NCBI GenBank assembly: GCA_030837265.1
Contig: JAUPKV010000352.1
Coordinates: 1 to 11,049, forward strand
DNA length: 11,049 nucleotides
Source of the DNA: Methanobacteriota archaeon
GTDB taxonomy: Archaea > Halobacteriota > Methanosarcinia > Methanosarcinales > Methanosarcinaceae
Direction of reading: 5' to 3'
Shown here in pieces: positions 1 through 7,118 of this stretch (its first letter is position 1; each line of letters opens with the position of its first letter). The notes beneath the pieces were generated by a model. The model made no database searches. It saw only the letters and a list, made by a program, of their open reading frames with translations, and was not told the origin of the DNA. The translations under genes were made by a program, and so were the position numbers.

Positions 1-1
1 T

Positions 2-406
2 AGGGCGGTTCTCTGGACGCTTCCGCATCCTGAGATTGCGGTTCGTGAATGGATGCGGGTATTACGTCCCGGAGGAAGACTCTGCTTTTTTCTTCACGGA
101 CCTCGAGACGATCGGGGAATTGCGATCCAGAAACAGGTTTTGAACATATGGATTCTCCTCTCAGAGAGGAGGAACCCGTGGCTTACTCTTGGAAGTGGGG
201 GGCAGGTTGTAAACCTTCCATATAATGGCGGTGTAAAACCCGGAGTCATTGTAGACCTCCTGAAATCTGCCAGATACTCCCATGTCCTCTCTGAGCCCAT
301 GCATGAGATTGAGACCTTGAAAAGACAGCGGATGCCCTATCTGTATCGAATTTCACATGGACACGGTCAGTTCTGCTATACCGCTGAAAAACCGAAAGAG
401 GACTGA
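2..406 (+). CDS. SAM-dependent class I methyltransferase, C-terminal part (5' cut by window edge)
   Basis: The frame is open from the left edge to TGA 404-406, giving 134 residues that read as the second half of a class I (Methyltransf_11/25-type) SAM methyltransferase. The key segment is around residues 5-27: a 'VLWTLPHPE' stretch, then 'REWMRVLRPGGRL', the usual strand-4/strand-5 region of this fold ('E..RVLKPGG'). The SAM-binding GxGxG motif must lie upstream, outside the window. A Met at position 53 is inside this conserved block, so it is not the start. The remainder matches no substrate-specific subfamily I can name. The gene ends 2 nt before the TTG start of the substrate-binding protein gene, and that gene's Shine-Dalgarno site (AGAGG, 397-401) lies within its last codons. 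The two are therefore probably co-transcribed and translationally coupled. The substrate is unknown; a small-molecule substrate linked to the transporter is only an inference. Confidence 0.82.
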   Translation, partial: RAVLWTLPHPEIAVREWMRVLRPGGRLCFFLHGPRDDRGIAIQKQVLNIWILLSERRNPWLTLGSGGQVVNLPYNGGVKPGVIVDLLKSARYSHVLSEPMHEIETLKRQRMPYLYRISHGHGQFCYTAEKPKED

Positions 407-408
407 AA

Positions 409-1998
409 TTGAAGAGAATACGTTTTATCTCACGGGACTTACTGGCCATCTGTTGCCTTGTCGGATGTATGATTATTACTGCCGGATGTATCGGAGAAAG
501 TGTAAAGACACAGGATAGCGTTCAGACACAGGATAGCGTTCAGACGCTCATCGTTGCCGGACCCGCAGATTTTGATTCAAGATCAGAAATGAAGATGAAT
601 GTTTATGATGTTTTCCTCGATATCAATTCCAATGGAAAGCCGGTTCCCGGCCGTCTTGTTAGTTCCTGGAACGAGTCTGAAGACAAATTGACCTATACAT
701 TCCACCTCAATAAAGAGATAGAGTTCCATGACGGAACTCAATGGAACGCGAGTTCTGCTGCATGGTTCCTGAAATGGTGCAATCAGGGGCCAAGGAAAAG
801 TGATATTGCGTTCTCAAAGATCGCCGATGTGCGCGGGGTTGATGATAATACAATTCAGGCCACTTTGAAAGAACCATATGGAGCCTTTATCAAATCACTC
901 GCATCGGAGTCGACTACCCAGGTTATCGCACCAACTTCGGTCAAACCTGCATGGAGTAGCGATGGAGAGATTATATCCTTCATTGGAACAGGAAAGTTCG
1001 AGGTTGAAAACTATGTAAAGGCACAGAGCGCAGAACTTCTGAGACATGATCGGGCTTCAGGTGAAGGAACGCTAATAGACAGGATTTCATATCGGGTAAT
1101 CCCTGATGGCCATTCCAGTGTATCGGCATTGCGCGCGGGCGACATCGACATTATTGGTGTGGCGGATCACCATTCAACGATCCCATATGAGCAGGTTCCC
1201 CAGATGATGAATGATTCGAATATCATCGTTGAAAAGCAGTCCTACGGAAGATATCAGGTTGTAGAACTGAACTGCCGTGAAGGGCCACTTAGTGATGTTC
1301 ATCTCCGGGAAGCGATCAACCTCGGGCTTGACCGGGATAAAATGGTTAAAGAACTTCTCGCCAGTGCTGCAAAACCTGCGTACTCGGTTGTATCTTCGAC
1401 ATACCCGTGGGCAAGCAGCCTTGCAGGAACAGAATACTCCTATGACCCGGAAAAGGCAAAGAACCTCCTCGATCAGGCCGGGTGGGTAGTTGCCGGAACC
1501 GACGGAATTCGGGTAAAAGATGGACAGAGACTGACTCTGAAATATGTCGTTCCTCAGGGTGAAGCAAACTCCGACTCGATTGCTGTCTATATCCAGAGTG
1601 AGCTGAAAAAGATCGGGGTAGAGGTCAATATCCTTGTTCTGGAAAGCGGTGCCGCAGGGGAAGAACGTAAAAAAGGCAGTTATGATATGTACCTGCACCA
1701 CAGTTGGGGAGTCCCGGGTCTGCCAGAAGGACCACTTACCGGAAAGTATCATTCCGTCTGGGGATCATGGCCGGCATCTTATCATGATGCAGAGCTCGAC
1801 AAACTGATCGAAGCAGCTATTGCTACCAATGCAGATGCAGATTACAGTGCCGCATACCTATATATTCAGGAAAAGTATGCCTGCATGCCGTTGTATGACA
1901 TCGAGAAAATCGTTGCATATAAAAAATCTGTGAAAGGATTCAAGTTCCCTGCCTCGGTCTATGGTATCGACCTGAGCACGGTCCGTATTGAACCTTAA
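409..1998 (+). CDS. ABC transporter substrate-binding lipoprotein, peptide/nickel family (SBP_bac_5)
   Basis: This is the extracytoplasmic ligand-binding component of the importer encoded downstream. The start is TTG at 409-411, with AGAGG 7 nt upstream. The N-terminus has basic residues, a hydrophobic stretch (about 11-25) and a lipobox T24-A25-G26-C27, so Cys27 should be the lipid anchor. A low-complexity linker follows with a doubled QDSVQT unit (residues 35-46) made by an 18-bp DNA duplication. The SBP_bac_5 fold is shown by 'LTYTFHL...EIEFHDGTQWNASSAAW' features near residues 94-119 and by 'LREAINLGLDRDKMV' near 299-313. The C-terminal lobe has a 'YLHHSWGVPG' segment (428-437) that resembles the W-G-x-P region of NikA-like proteins. 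The length of 529 residues is normal for the family. Dipeptides, oligopeptides, nickel and metallophores are all possible ligands, and sequence alone does not decide. The stop is 11 nt before the first permease gene. Confidence 0.9.
   Translation: MKRIRFISRDLLAICCLVGCMIITAGCIGESVKTQDSVQTQDSVQTLIVAGPADFDSRSEMKMNVYDVFLDINSNGKPVPGRLVSSWNESEDKLTYTFHLNKEIEFHDGTQWNASSAAWFLKWCNQGPRKSDIAFSKIADVRGVDDNTIQATLKEPYGAFIKSLASESTTQVIAPTSVKPAWSSDGEIISFIGTGKFEVENYVKAQSAELLRHDRASGEGTLIDRISYRVIPDGHSSVSALRAGDIDIIGVADHHSTIPYEQVPQMMNDSNIIVEKQSYGRYQVVELNCREGPLSDVHLREAINLGLDRDKMVKELLASAAKPAYSVVSSTYPWASSLAGTEYSYDPEKAKNLLDQAGWVVAGTDGIRVKDGQRLTLKYVVPQGEANSDSIAVYIQSELKKIGVEVNILVLESGAAGEERKKGSYDMYLHHSWGVPGLPEGPLTGKYHSVWGSWPASYHDAELDKLIEAAIATNADADYSAAYLYIQEKYACMPLYDIEKIVAYKKSVKGFKFPASVYGIDLSTVRIEP
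507..545 (+). repeat. 18-bp perfect tandem duplication in the lipoprotein linker
   Basis: The 18-bp unit GACACAGGATAGCGTTCA occurs twice back to back (507-524 and 525-542), followed by a partial GAC of a third copy. It stays in frame and doubles the QDSVQT hexapeptide between the lipidated Cys27 and the folded domain. It is likely a recent slippage duplication in a flexible tether. Confidence 0.9.
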
Positions 1999-2009
1999 GA
2001 AGGAATATC

Positions 2010-2969
2010 ATGGCCGGAGATATACCTATCTTATTAGCAAGAAGGATACCGTGGGCTCTTCTAACGATCTTTCTTGCATCAATCCTCGCATTTTCGATAA
2101 TGTACTTTGCACCGGGGAATCCGGCCGAGATAATTCTAACACAGGAGACAGGAAACGAGCCGACAAGAGAGGCCGTTTTACTTTTTATGAACAATTACGG
2201 GCTTGAAGAACCTTTTCTAAGACAGTATGCCGCCTGGATGACAAACCTGTTCTCCGGGAGCCTCGGCATATCCCTCCGGACAGGTGATCCGGTTCTGGAA
2301 GAGTTCACTGCCCGCTTTCCCGCAACATTCATCCTTGCAGTGACGGCGATGGTACTTGCACTGCTTGTGGGCATCAGCATTGGGGTATTGTCAGCCATGA
2401 GGCCTCATTCACCGGTTGATATATTCGGAAACTTCATCGCTTCGATGGGAACCTCAATACCGTCCTTCTGGCTTTCACTGCTGCTCATCCTCATATTCTC
2501 GATCCACCTGGATATCCTCCCTTCATTCGGATATGGCGGGATACAACACCTTATCCTTCCGACACTGGCACTCGGTTTCCTCCAGATATCAAGAATTTTT
2601 AGAATAACACGGGAGAGCATGCTCGACGCCCTCTCCGAAGACTATGTCTTCGAGGCCTATGCAAAAGGCCTGAAGGAGAGAACGGTTGTGGTGAGGCATG
2701 CATTTCGAAACGCCTCTGTCCCTGTTGTCACCCAGGCGGGGCTCGACATCGGAACGCTCCTCGGCGGCACGGTGATCATCGAGCAAATCTTCGGGTGGCC
2801 AGGGATCGGGAACTTTCTTCTGACATCGGTAATGAGCAGGGATTATCCCGTCATTGCAGGATTTGTGTTTCTTATCGCTCTGATATTTGTGATCGTCAAT
2901 ATTCTTGTTGATATTCTGTACATTTACATCGACCCAAGGATGAAACCAGGGGGAAACATTCATGGATAA
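2010..2969 (+). CDS. ABC transporter permease, DppB/NikB/OppB type
   Basis: This is the first of two transmembrane subunits forming the import channel for the binding protein upstream. The start ATG 2010 has AAGGA at 2000-2004. It has the standard DppB build: an N-terminal 'ARRIPWALLTIFLASILAFSIMYFAPGNPAEI' block (about 10-41; typical 'RR...F.L....PGDPA'), an extracytoplasmic segment (about 42-105), then five further membrane segments. The coupling (EAA) loop that contacts an ATPase is 'EAYAKGL' at 215-221, followed by 'VVRHAFRNASVPVVT' (227-241). The family usually has EARAKGL here, so Tyr217 replaces an Arg, a minor deviation. The 'GWPGIGNFLL' element (262-271) is also typical. Its 319 residues match the family's usual length of 310-340. 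The 3' end overlaps the next permease gene by 8 nt. Subfamily assignment (nickel or peptide) is not possible from this subunit alone. Confidence 0.93.
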   Translation: MAGDIPILLARRIPWALLTIFLASILAFSIMYFAPGNPAEIILTQETGNEPTREAVLLFMNNYGLEEPFLRQYAAWMTNLFSGSLGISLRTGDPVLEEFTARFPATFILAVTAMVLALLVGISIGVLSAMRPHSPVDIFGNFIASMGTSIPSFWLSLLLILIFSIHLDILPSFGYGGIQHLILPTLALGFLQISRIFRITRESMLDALSEDYVFEAYAKGLKERTVVVRHAFRNASVPVVTQAGLDIGTLLGGTVIIEQIFGWPGIGNFLLTSVMSRDYPVIAGFVFLIALIFVIVNILVDILYIYIDPRMKPGGNIHG

Positions 2970-3843
2970 CGTCTTTTATGGAAAAGGGCAGAGAAGTCAT
3001 CCTCTCCAGCTTAAGTCCCCAGGTATGAATATAAAAATGAGTATCAGCTGCATAGTTCTACTTGCTTTTGCGATTATGGCTATCTTTCCCGGTGCCATAG
3101 CTCCCCATGATCCAAATGCTGTAGATCTTGACAACCGGCTTGCAAAACCAGGTATGGAACATCCATTTGGAACAGATCATCACGGCCGGGATATTCTTAG
3201 CCGGGTGATCTATGGAGCGCAGACCTCACTGGCAACCGCCCTTTCCGTCGTTGCAATCGGTGTCGTACTCGGTACCTTCATCGGATTGCTTGCCGGGTTT
3301 TTTGGAGGTATTGTTGATCAGACCATAATGCGTATTGTGGATCTCTTCCTGGCGTTTCCGGGAACGATCCTTTCTATAGCACTTGTTGGATTAATTGGAG
3401 CTTCACTCTTCAGCATCGTTCTCGCGCTCTCGGTGATGTGGTGGGTAAGTTATGCACGAATTATTCGGGGATCTGTTCTCCAGGTAAAAGAGAAGGATTT
3501 TGTCAAAGGATCTCGGCTTATGGGAGGAAATTCATACTATATCATCAGGCGACATGTACTCCCAAATGTACTCTCCCCGATATTTGCCCTTGCCACACTT
3601 GATGTAGGGTCTGCAATTCTTCATATCACCGGCCTGAGCTTCCTCGGCCTCGGGGCTCAACCTCCAACTCCGGAGTGGGGATCGATGATTCAGGGAAGTA
3701 TCGCTTTCATGGAGACTGCCCCGCAGACGATGATCTTCCCAGGACTATGTATCATCATTATAGTAATCTCATTCAACTGCCTTGGTGACTGGCTAAAAGA
3801 GAGAATTGATCCGATGAGGATGGAGAAGAATGACTTTCAATGA
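2962..3843 (+). CDS. ABC transporter permease, DppC/NikC/OppC type
   Basis: This is the second transmembrane subunit, partner of the DppB-type permease. ATG 2962 overlaps the end of the upstream gene by 8 nt, implying translational coupling. An OppC_N-like region comes first, with a membrane helix at about 27-46 and 'APHDPNAVDLDNRL' at 47-60. The family signature 'HPFGTDHHGRDILSRVIYG' is at 67-85. The transport core follows. The EAA-type coupling loop is 'KEKDFVKGSRLMGGNSYYIIRRHVLPN' spread over 176-202, and the hallmark 'LSFLGLGAQPPTPEWGSMI' is at 225-243. All family landmarks are intact and 293 residues is normal. The stop TGA 3841-3843 is followed after 15 nt by the first ATPase gene. Function: with its partner it moves a peptide-sized or chelated-metal ligand across the cell membrane. 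Confidence 0.93.
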   Translation: MDNVFYGKGQRSHPLQLKSPGMNIKMSISCIVLLAFAIMAIFPGAIAPHDPNAVDLDNRLAKPGMEHPFGTDHHGRDILSRVIYGAQTSLATALSVVAIGVVLGTFIGLLAGFFGGIVDQTIMRIVDLFLAFPGTILSIALVGLIGASLFSIVLALSVMWWVSYARIIRGSVLQVKEKDFVKGSRLMGGNSYYIIRRHVLPNVLSPIFALATLDVGSAILHITGLSFLGLGAQPPTPEWGSMIQGSIAFMETAPQTMIFPGLCIIIIVISFNCLGDWLKERIDPMRMEKNDFQ

Positions 3844-3858
3844 ACGGGAGAAGAGATT

Positions 3859-4824
3859 ATGGATACCTTATCTCATGAATTTACTAATGAAACAGGCAGA
3901 GAGCCAATTCTGCGTGTCAGAGAGCTGAATACAACCTTTCTCACGACGAATGGCCTGGTCAGGGCAGTGAACGGTCTTGATTTTGACCTGAAGGAAAGAG
4001 AGAGAATGGCTATTATCGGAGAATCCGGGTGCGGCAAATCTGTGCTTGCCCAGACGATACTGAAGCTCCTCCCACATAATGCACGAGTATCCGGGAAGAT
4101 CGTTTTTCACAATCGCGATCTGATTGGGACAGATCGGGACTATATGGTGAAGATCAGGGGTGGGGAGATCGGGTTGATCCCCCAGCATCTCTCTTCTCTT
4201 GACCCTCTTATGAAGATTAAGGGCCAGATTCAGAAAGCAGTACAGCCAAACGGAGGCTCTCAGGATAAAAAACAACTCTATGGGAAGGTCTTCGATCTCC
4301 TCAGCTCAGTTGGACTTGACCCGTATGTATCGGATCGCTACCCACATCAGCTCTCCGGGGGAATGAACAGGAGGGTTTTGATTTCGATGGGTATTGCACA
4401 AAATCCAGGTCTCCTTATCGGAGACGAACCGACGACCGGGCTGGACACGATACTCAGGAACAAAACCGTGAAGCTGATAGATCGCATCACTGCCGGACGT
4501 TCTCTTCTGCTGATCACTCATGACATCGGCGTGGCACTGATATGTGAAAATATTGCGGTGATGTATGCAGGTGAAATTATTGAAAGAGGACCTGCACAGG
4601 ACATACTCGACGATCCCAGGCATCCATATACACAGGGGTTGATGTCTTCGATGCCTTCAAGGGGCATGTCCCCGATCCCAGGTATGAGTCCGAGTTTGAT
4701 ACAACTCCCAACTGGGTGCCGTTTCCATCCACGGTGCCCATATGCAAAAGAGAGGTGTACAACGCATCATCCGGATATACGCAGAGAGAATAGGGAAGTT
4801 CGGTGTCACTATGCTTGCAGTTGA
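3859..4824 (+). CDS. ABC transporter ATPase, DppD/NikD/OppD type
   Basis: One of two nucleotide-binding subunits that power import. ATG 3859 has GGGAG at 3846-3850 as Shine-Dalgarno site. Visible motifs: Walker A G54-ESGCGKS-61; Q-loop Gln109 in 'LIPQHLSSLDPLM'; ABC signature 'LSGGM' at 165-169; Walker B 'LLIGDE' at 185-190 (catalytic Glu190); D-loop 'GLD' around 194-196; H-loop His221. The C-terminal oligo_HPY extension ('HPYTQGLMSSMP', 255-266) carries Cys287, Cys293, Cys300, Cys316 and Cys320. In several Dpp/Opp ATPases the equivalent cysteine cluster binds an iron-sulfur cluster. The Q-loop reads 'IPQH' rather than the common 'IFQDP' seen in the sister ATPase. All catalytic residues are present. 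The last 14 nt overlap the next gene if that gene starts at 4811. Confidence 0.92.
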   Translation: MDTLSHEFTNETGREPILRVRELNTTFLTTNGLVRAVNGLDFDLKERERMAIIGESGCGKSVLAQTILKLLPHNARVSGKIVFHNRDLIGTDRDYMVKIRGGEIGLIPQHLSSLDPLMKIKGQIQKAVQPNGGSQDKKQLYGKVFDLLSSVGLDPYVSDRYPHQLSGGMNRRVLISMGIAQNPGLLIGDEPTTGLDTILRNKTVKLIDRITAGRSLLLITHDIGVALICENIAVMYAGEIIERGPAQDILDDPRHPYTQGLMSSMPSRGMSPIPGMSPSLIQLPTGCRFHPRCPYAKERCTTHHPDIRRENREVRCHYACS

Positions 4825-5737
4825 ACACCTTTCTAAAACCTACACAAGTGGTTTTTTTTTACAAAAGGCAGAATTACATGCTGTACGGGATGTGAGCTTT
4901 TCAATTAAGAATGATGAAATTTTCGGGCTTGTGGGAGAGAGTGGGTGTGGAAAGACAACCCTGGGTAAGATGCTTGTACGCTTGTTAGAGCCAACAAGCG
5001 GAAAAGTAACAATTGACGATCTCGATGTCACAAGCCTCAGGGGGTCAGAGTTGCAGAAATACTGGCCAAACCTCCAGATGATCTTTCAAGATCCAAGGTC
5101 CTCGCTCAACCCAAGGATGCGAATTGGAGATTCTCTTGTGGAAGGTCTACTGCTCTCCGGGAGGAGAGATTTGATCGAAGATACAGTACAGGAGATCATT
5201 CGGAGTATGAACATACGTGAAGAGATCCTTAATCGCTACCCTCATGAAGTAAGCGGCGGAGAGATTCAGAGGATAGTAATTGCCCGTGCGATCAGTCTCA
5301 ACCCAACACTGATCGTTGCGGATGAACCAACATCAAACCTTGATCTCTCTGTACAGGCACAAATTCTCACATTGATAAAAAATATACAGAAAGAACGTTC
5401 AATACCCTGTGTCCTCATCTCCCATGATATTGAAATTATGCAATGGATGTGTGATCGAATTGCGGTAATGCTCCGGGGTAGGATTGTTGAGGAAGGGCCG
5501 ACAGACGACGTGATCCAGAACCCTCTGCACCCCTACACACTTGAGCTCATTAATGCCTTATCCTTTTGTGGCGAAATGACGGAATACCATAATCAAGGGG
5601 TTCAAACCACAGATGAAGGGTGCCCATATGCCGGGAGGTGCTCAATGGTCAAGCAGGAGTGCCGGAGTGGTGAGATTCAATTAAGAGGGGGACTCCATAA
5701 AGTCGCCTGCGGGTCAGTCATTAAGGATAAGGATTGA
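4811..5737 (+). CDS. ABC transporter ATPase, DppF/NikE/OppF type
   Basis: The second nucleotide-binding subunit, expected to pair with the upstream ATPase. I chose ATG 4811 because the protein then begins 'MLAVEHLSKTY', the normal N-terminal strand of this family, with GGTG at 4802-4805 as a possible ribosome site. An upstream ATG at 4742 would add 23 residues that lie inside the previous gene and resemble nothing. Motifs in this numbering: Walker A G42-ESGCGKT-49; Q-loop Gln93 in 'IFQDPRSSLNP'; signature 'VSGGE' 147-151; Walker B 'LIVADE' 167-172; D-loop 'NLD' 176-178; H-loop His205. An oligo_HPY tail ('HPYTLEL', 240-246) is followed by four cysteines (271, 277, 284, 300), a candidate Fe-S cluster site. 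Length 308. The gene contains a T9 tract at 4852-4860 encoding Phe-Phe-Leu. Confidence 0.9.
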   Translation: MLAVEHLSKTYTSGFFLQKAELHAVRDVSFSIKNDEIFGLVGESGCGKTTLGKMLVRLLEPTSGKVTIDDLDVTSLRGSELQKYWPNLQMIFQDPRSSLNPRMRIGDSLVEGLLLSGRRDLIEDTVQEIIRSMNIREEILNRYPHEVSGGEIQRIVIARAISLNPTLIVADEPTSNLDLSVQAQILTLIKNIQKERSIPCVLISHDIEIMQWMCDRIAVMLRGRIVEEGPTDDVIQNPLHPYTLELINALSFCGEMTEYHNQGVQTTDEGCPYAGRCSMVKQECRSGEIQLRGGLHKVACGSVIKDKD

Positions 5738-5799
5738 AACTTTCAATATTTCCATATATTCATAAAATTAAGACCGCTATGTCATCCGGGAGCCAATCG

Positions 5800-5804
5800 G
5801 GAGG
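5800..5804 (+). promoter_or_regulatory. Strong Shine-Dalgarno site (GGAGG) that disagrees with the first ATG of the Gate-domain gene
   Basis: GGAGG (within GGGAGGA, 5799-5805) is the only good ribosome binding site between the last ATPase gene and the Gate-domain gene. It is 38 nt from the first in-frame ATG (5843), too far for normal initiation. Exactly 8 nt downstream, and in frame, is an ACG codon (5813-5815). This suggests that translation begins near 5813 by a non-standard start codon, or that the sequence differs here by one base. Confidence 0.55.
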
Positions 5805-5842
5805 AACCAAATACGGATTATTCACTAATTTTTTCTGAAGCT

Positions 5843-6790
5843 ATGAAGCTATTCTCGATGATGCTCCCACTAATTTTTATCGGTTTTCTTCTTTCAAATC
5901 TCCTGAAGGCAACCCGGTATCTCGAATACACCAATATCCCCATGGCATCCATCGCAGAAATGGCTCACCTTCCAAAAATGTGCTCTTCTGTTCTTACCTT
6001 CTTTTTTTTAAGCTCCTGGTCGGGAATGGGGATGCTCTCTTCCTTCTTTCGTGAAAAGATTATTGGAGAGCGGGATGTCATTGTGACAGTTTTGATCGCT
6101 CAGTTACCAAAAGGGCTTCACAGTGCAATATTTTTCCAAGCACCTGTTGCACTCGCAGTACTTGGTTATGAGATAGGGTTTATGCTCCTCTTTTTAGAGC
6201 TTCTGGTTTTCTCTGGCATTGCAGTTGTTGGAATATTCATAGGTAGAAGATCTCTTTTCAAAAAACCTTCGGAGCATGGAGGTAACATTAAACTCCCCCT
6301 CTCCGAGGAGGAAAAGGAAACGAGATGGTTAGCCAAAGCAGGAGCTATACTCAAGATAAGCTCATGTGAGTTTGGAAAGGTTGCCCTCGTCCTGATTCCT
6401 ACTACATTTTTATTCATCATTATCCTTAATCTTGGCCTGGCAGAGTACTCAGCAAAGGTTCTTCAACCACTCATGAACACCCTTCAACTACCGGACGCTG
6501 CAGTTATTGTGTTTGCAGCAAGCTTCTTAAGTCAGATTGCCGTTCTCTCTGCAGCTGGCACAGTAGTCGTAATAGAACAAATAACCGCTCTTCAATGTCT
6601 CGAGATGCTCTTCATTGCACGGGTGCTGCACCTTGGAATTGGTTATGTTAAGACTGCTCTTCCAACAAATATTGCCCTATTCGGGAGAAAACTTGGTCTT
6701 CGAGTAACTTGCGTGGAATGTTTCATGGTTGAAGCAGGTCTATTGTGTGTCATTTTAATTCTCATAATACTGCAAAAATACCCGGGGTGA
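5843..6790 (+). CDS. Nucleoside recognition / Gate-domain polytopic membrane protein; true start unclear
   Basis: A strongly hydrophobic protein resembling the 'nucleoside recognition' (Gate, PF07670) proteins, relatives of the gate regions of FeoB, NupC and SpmA/B. Hydrophobic segments lie near residues 6-23, 48-68, 93-133, 178-200, 217-243 and 292-310. A hydrophilic linker (about 134-175, rich in charged residues) splits it into two halves, each with a Gate-like stretch: 'FFLSSWSGMGML...IAQLPKGLHSA' in the first and 'AASFLSQIAVLSAAGTVVVIEQ' in the second. It begins 105 bp after the ATPase gene on the same strand, so it may belong to the same transcript. The listed start is the first ATG, but the reading frame is open upstream and a good ribosome site points to ACG 5813, adding 10 residues (MDYSLIFSEA). 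The transported molecule is unknown. A metal or nucleoside-like ligand is known for relatives; a role with the ABC importer is inference. Confidence 0.78.
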   Translation: MKLFSMMLPLIFIGFLLSNLLKATRYLEYTNIPMASIAEMAHLPKMCSSVLTFFFLSSWSGMGMLSSFFREKIIGERDVIVTVLIAQLPKGLHSAIFFQAPVALAVLGYEIGFMLLFLELLVFSGIAVVGIFIGRRSLFKKPSEHGGNIKLPLSEEEKETRWLAKAGAILKISSCEFGKVALVLIPTTFLFIIILNLGLAEYSAKVLQPLMNTLQLPDAAVIVFAASFLSQIAVLSAAGTVVVIEQITALQCLEMLFIARVLHLGIGYVKTALPTNIALFGRKLGLRVTCVECFMVEAGLLCVILILIILQKYPG

Positions 6791-6939
6791 GAAGAAAAAG
6801 TATGAACATGAATTTTTTGGAACTATTTAAGGGTTACAGAAAAGCGATTAGATTGAAAGCAATAGTGACAGCATAAGAGTATATTATAATCAATGGGTTT
6901 TCCGCGTGTGAGAAGTATAAATTTGACAACATGTTAAAA

Positions 6940-6956
6940 TGCTGAATAGTTCAGCA
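6940..6956 (+). other. Perfect 7-bp hairpin, TGCTGAA / TTCAGCA with 3-nt loop
   Basis: TGCTGAA (6940-6946) and TTCAGCA (6950-6956) are exact inverted repeats separated by TAG. The right arm continues into a direct repeat, TCAGCACC twice (6951-6958 and 6959-6966). As RNA it is a small stem-loop; as DNA it is a dyad that could be an operator. No T tract follows directly, so it is not a classic terminator; the nearest is T5 20 nt beyond the direct repeat. Confidence 0.5.
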
Positions 6957-6985
6957 CCTCAGCACCGGCAGCTTATGTATATGAG

Positions 6986-7005
6986 TTTTTCTTCTCGAGT
7001 TTTTT
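6986..7005 (+). terminator. Oligo-T pair, possible archaeal terminator of the transporter transcript
   Basis: T5 (6986-6990) and T6 (7000-7005) lie within 20 nt, about 200 bp after the Gate-domain gene and before the coiled-coil gene promoter. Archaeal RNA polymerase terminates at oligo-T on the non-template strand, so these are plausible end points. An earlier T6 at 6813-6818 is an alternative. Confidence 0.35.
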
Positions 7006-7008
7006 AAA

Positions 7009-7031
7009 TGAACTGTTTGTTTTCCAGTTCA
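7009..7031 (+). other. 7-bp inverted repeat TGAACTG / CAGTTCA with 9-nt loop
   Basis: TGAACTG (7009-7015) and CAGTTCA (7025-7031) can pair around a T-rich 9-nt loop. The repeat follows directly after a T6 tract and stands about 80 bp upstream of the presumed TATA element of the coiled-coil gene. It could be part of a transcript end or a regulatory dyad; the sequence does not decide. Confidence 0.35.
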
Positions 7032-7111
7032 ATTAGTAGGAATAGTTGTTATTTGAAATGGTACATTGGTCAATAAGTTATTTTAAAGATCCCTGTGTTT
7101 AAATTAACTTC

Positions 7112-7118
7112 TTAAATA
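7112..7118 (+). promoter_or_regulatory. Candidate TATA box of the coiled-coil gene
   Basis: TTAAATA at 7112-7118 fits an archaeal TATA element. A start site about 25 nt downstream (near 7140) would leave a leader of roughly 55 nt that contains the Shine-Dalgarno site GAGG (7184-7187), 7 nt before ATG 7195. Other AT-rich stretches nearby (7149-7164) are too close to the start codon to include that site comfortably. Confidence 0.4.

Noticed and set aside
1174..1752. Long - strand open frame (192 codons) opposite the binding protein gene
   Set aside because: It is a shadow of a well-supported gene, with no ribosome site or family-like protein content.
4742..4810. N-terminal extension of the second ATPase from ATG 4742
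   Set aside because: It lies wholly within the preceding ATPase gene, has no family-like sequence, and the normal family N-terminus begins at ATG 4811.
6802..6876. 24-codon ATG frame (MNMNFLELFKGY...) just after the Gate-domain gene
   Set aside because: It is short, has only a poorly spaced GGTGA upstream and no recognisable motif. An AT-rich spacer gives such frames by chance.
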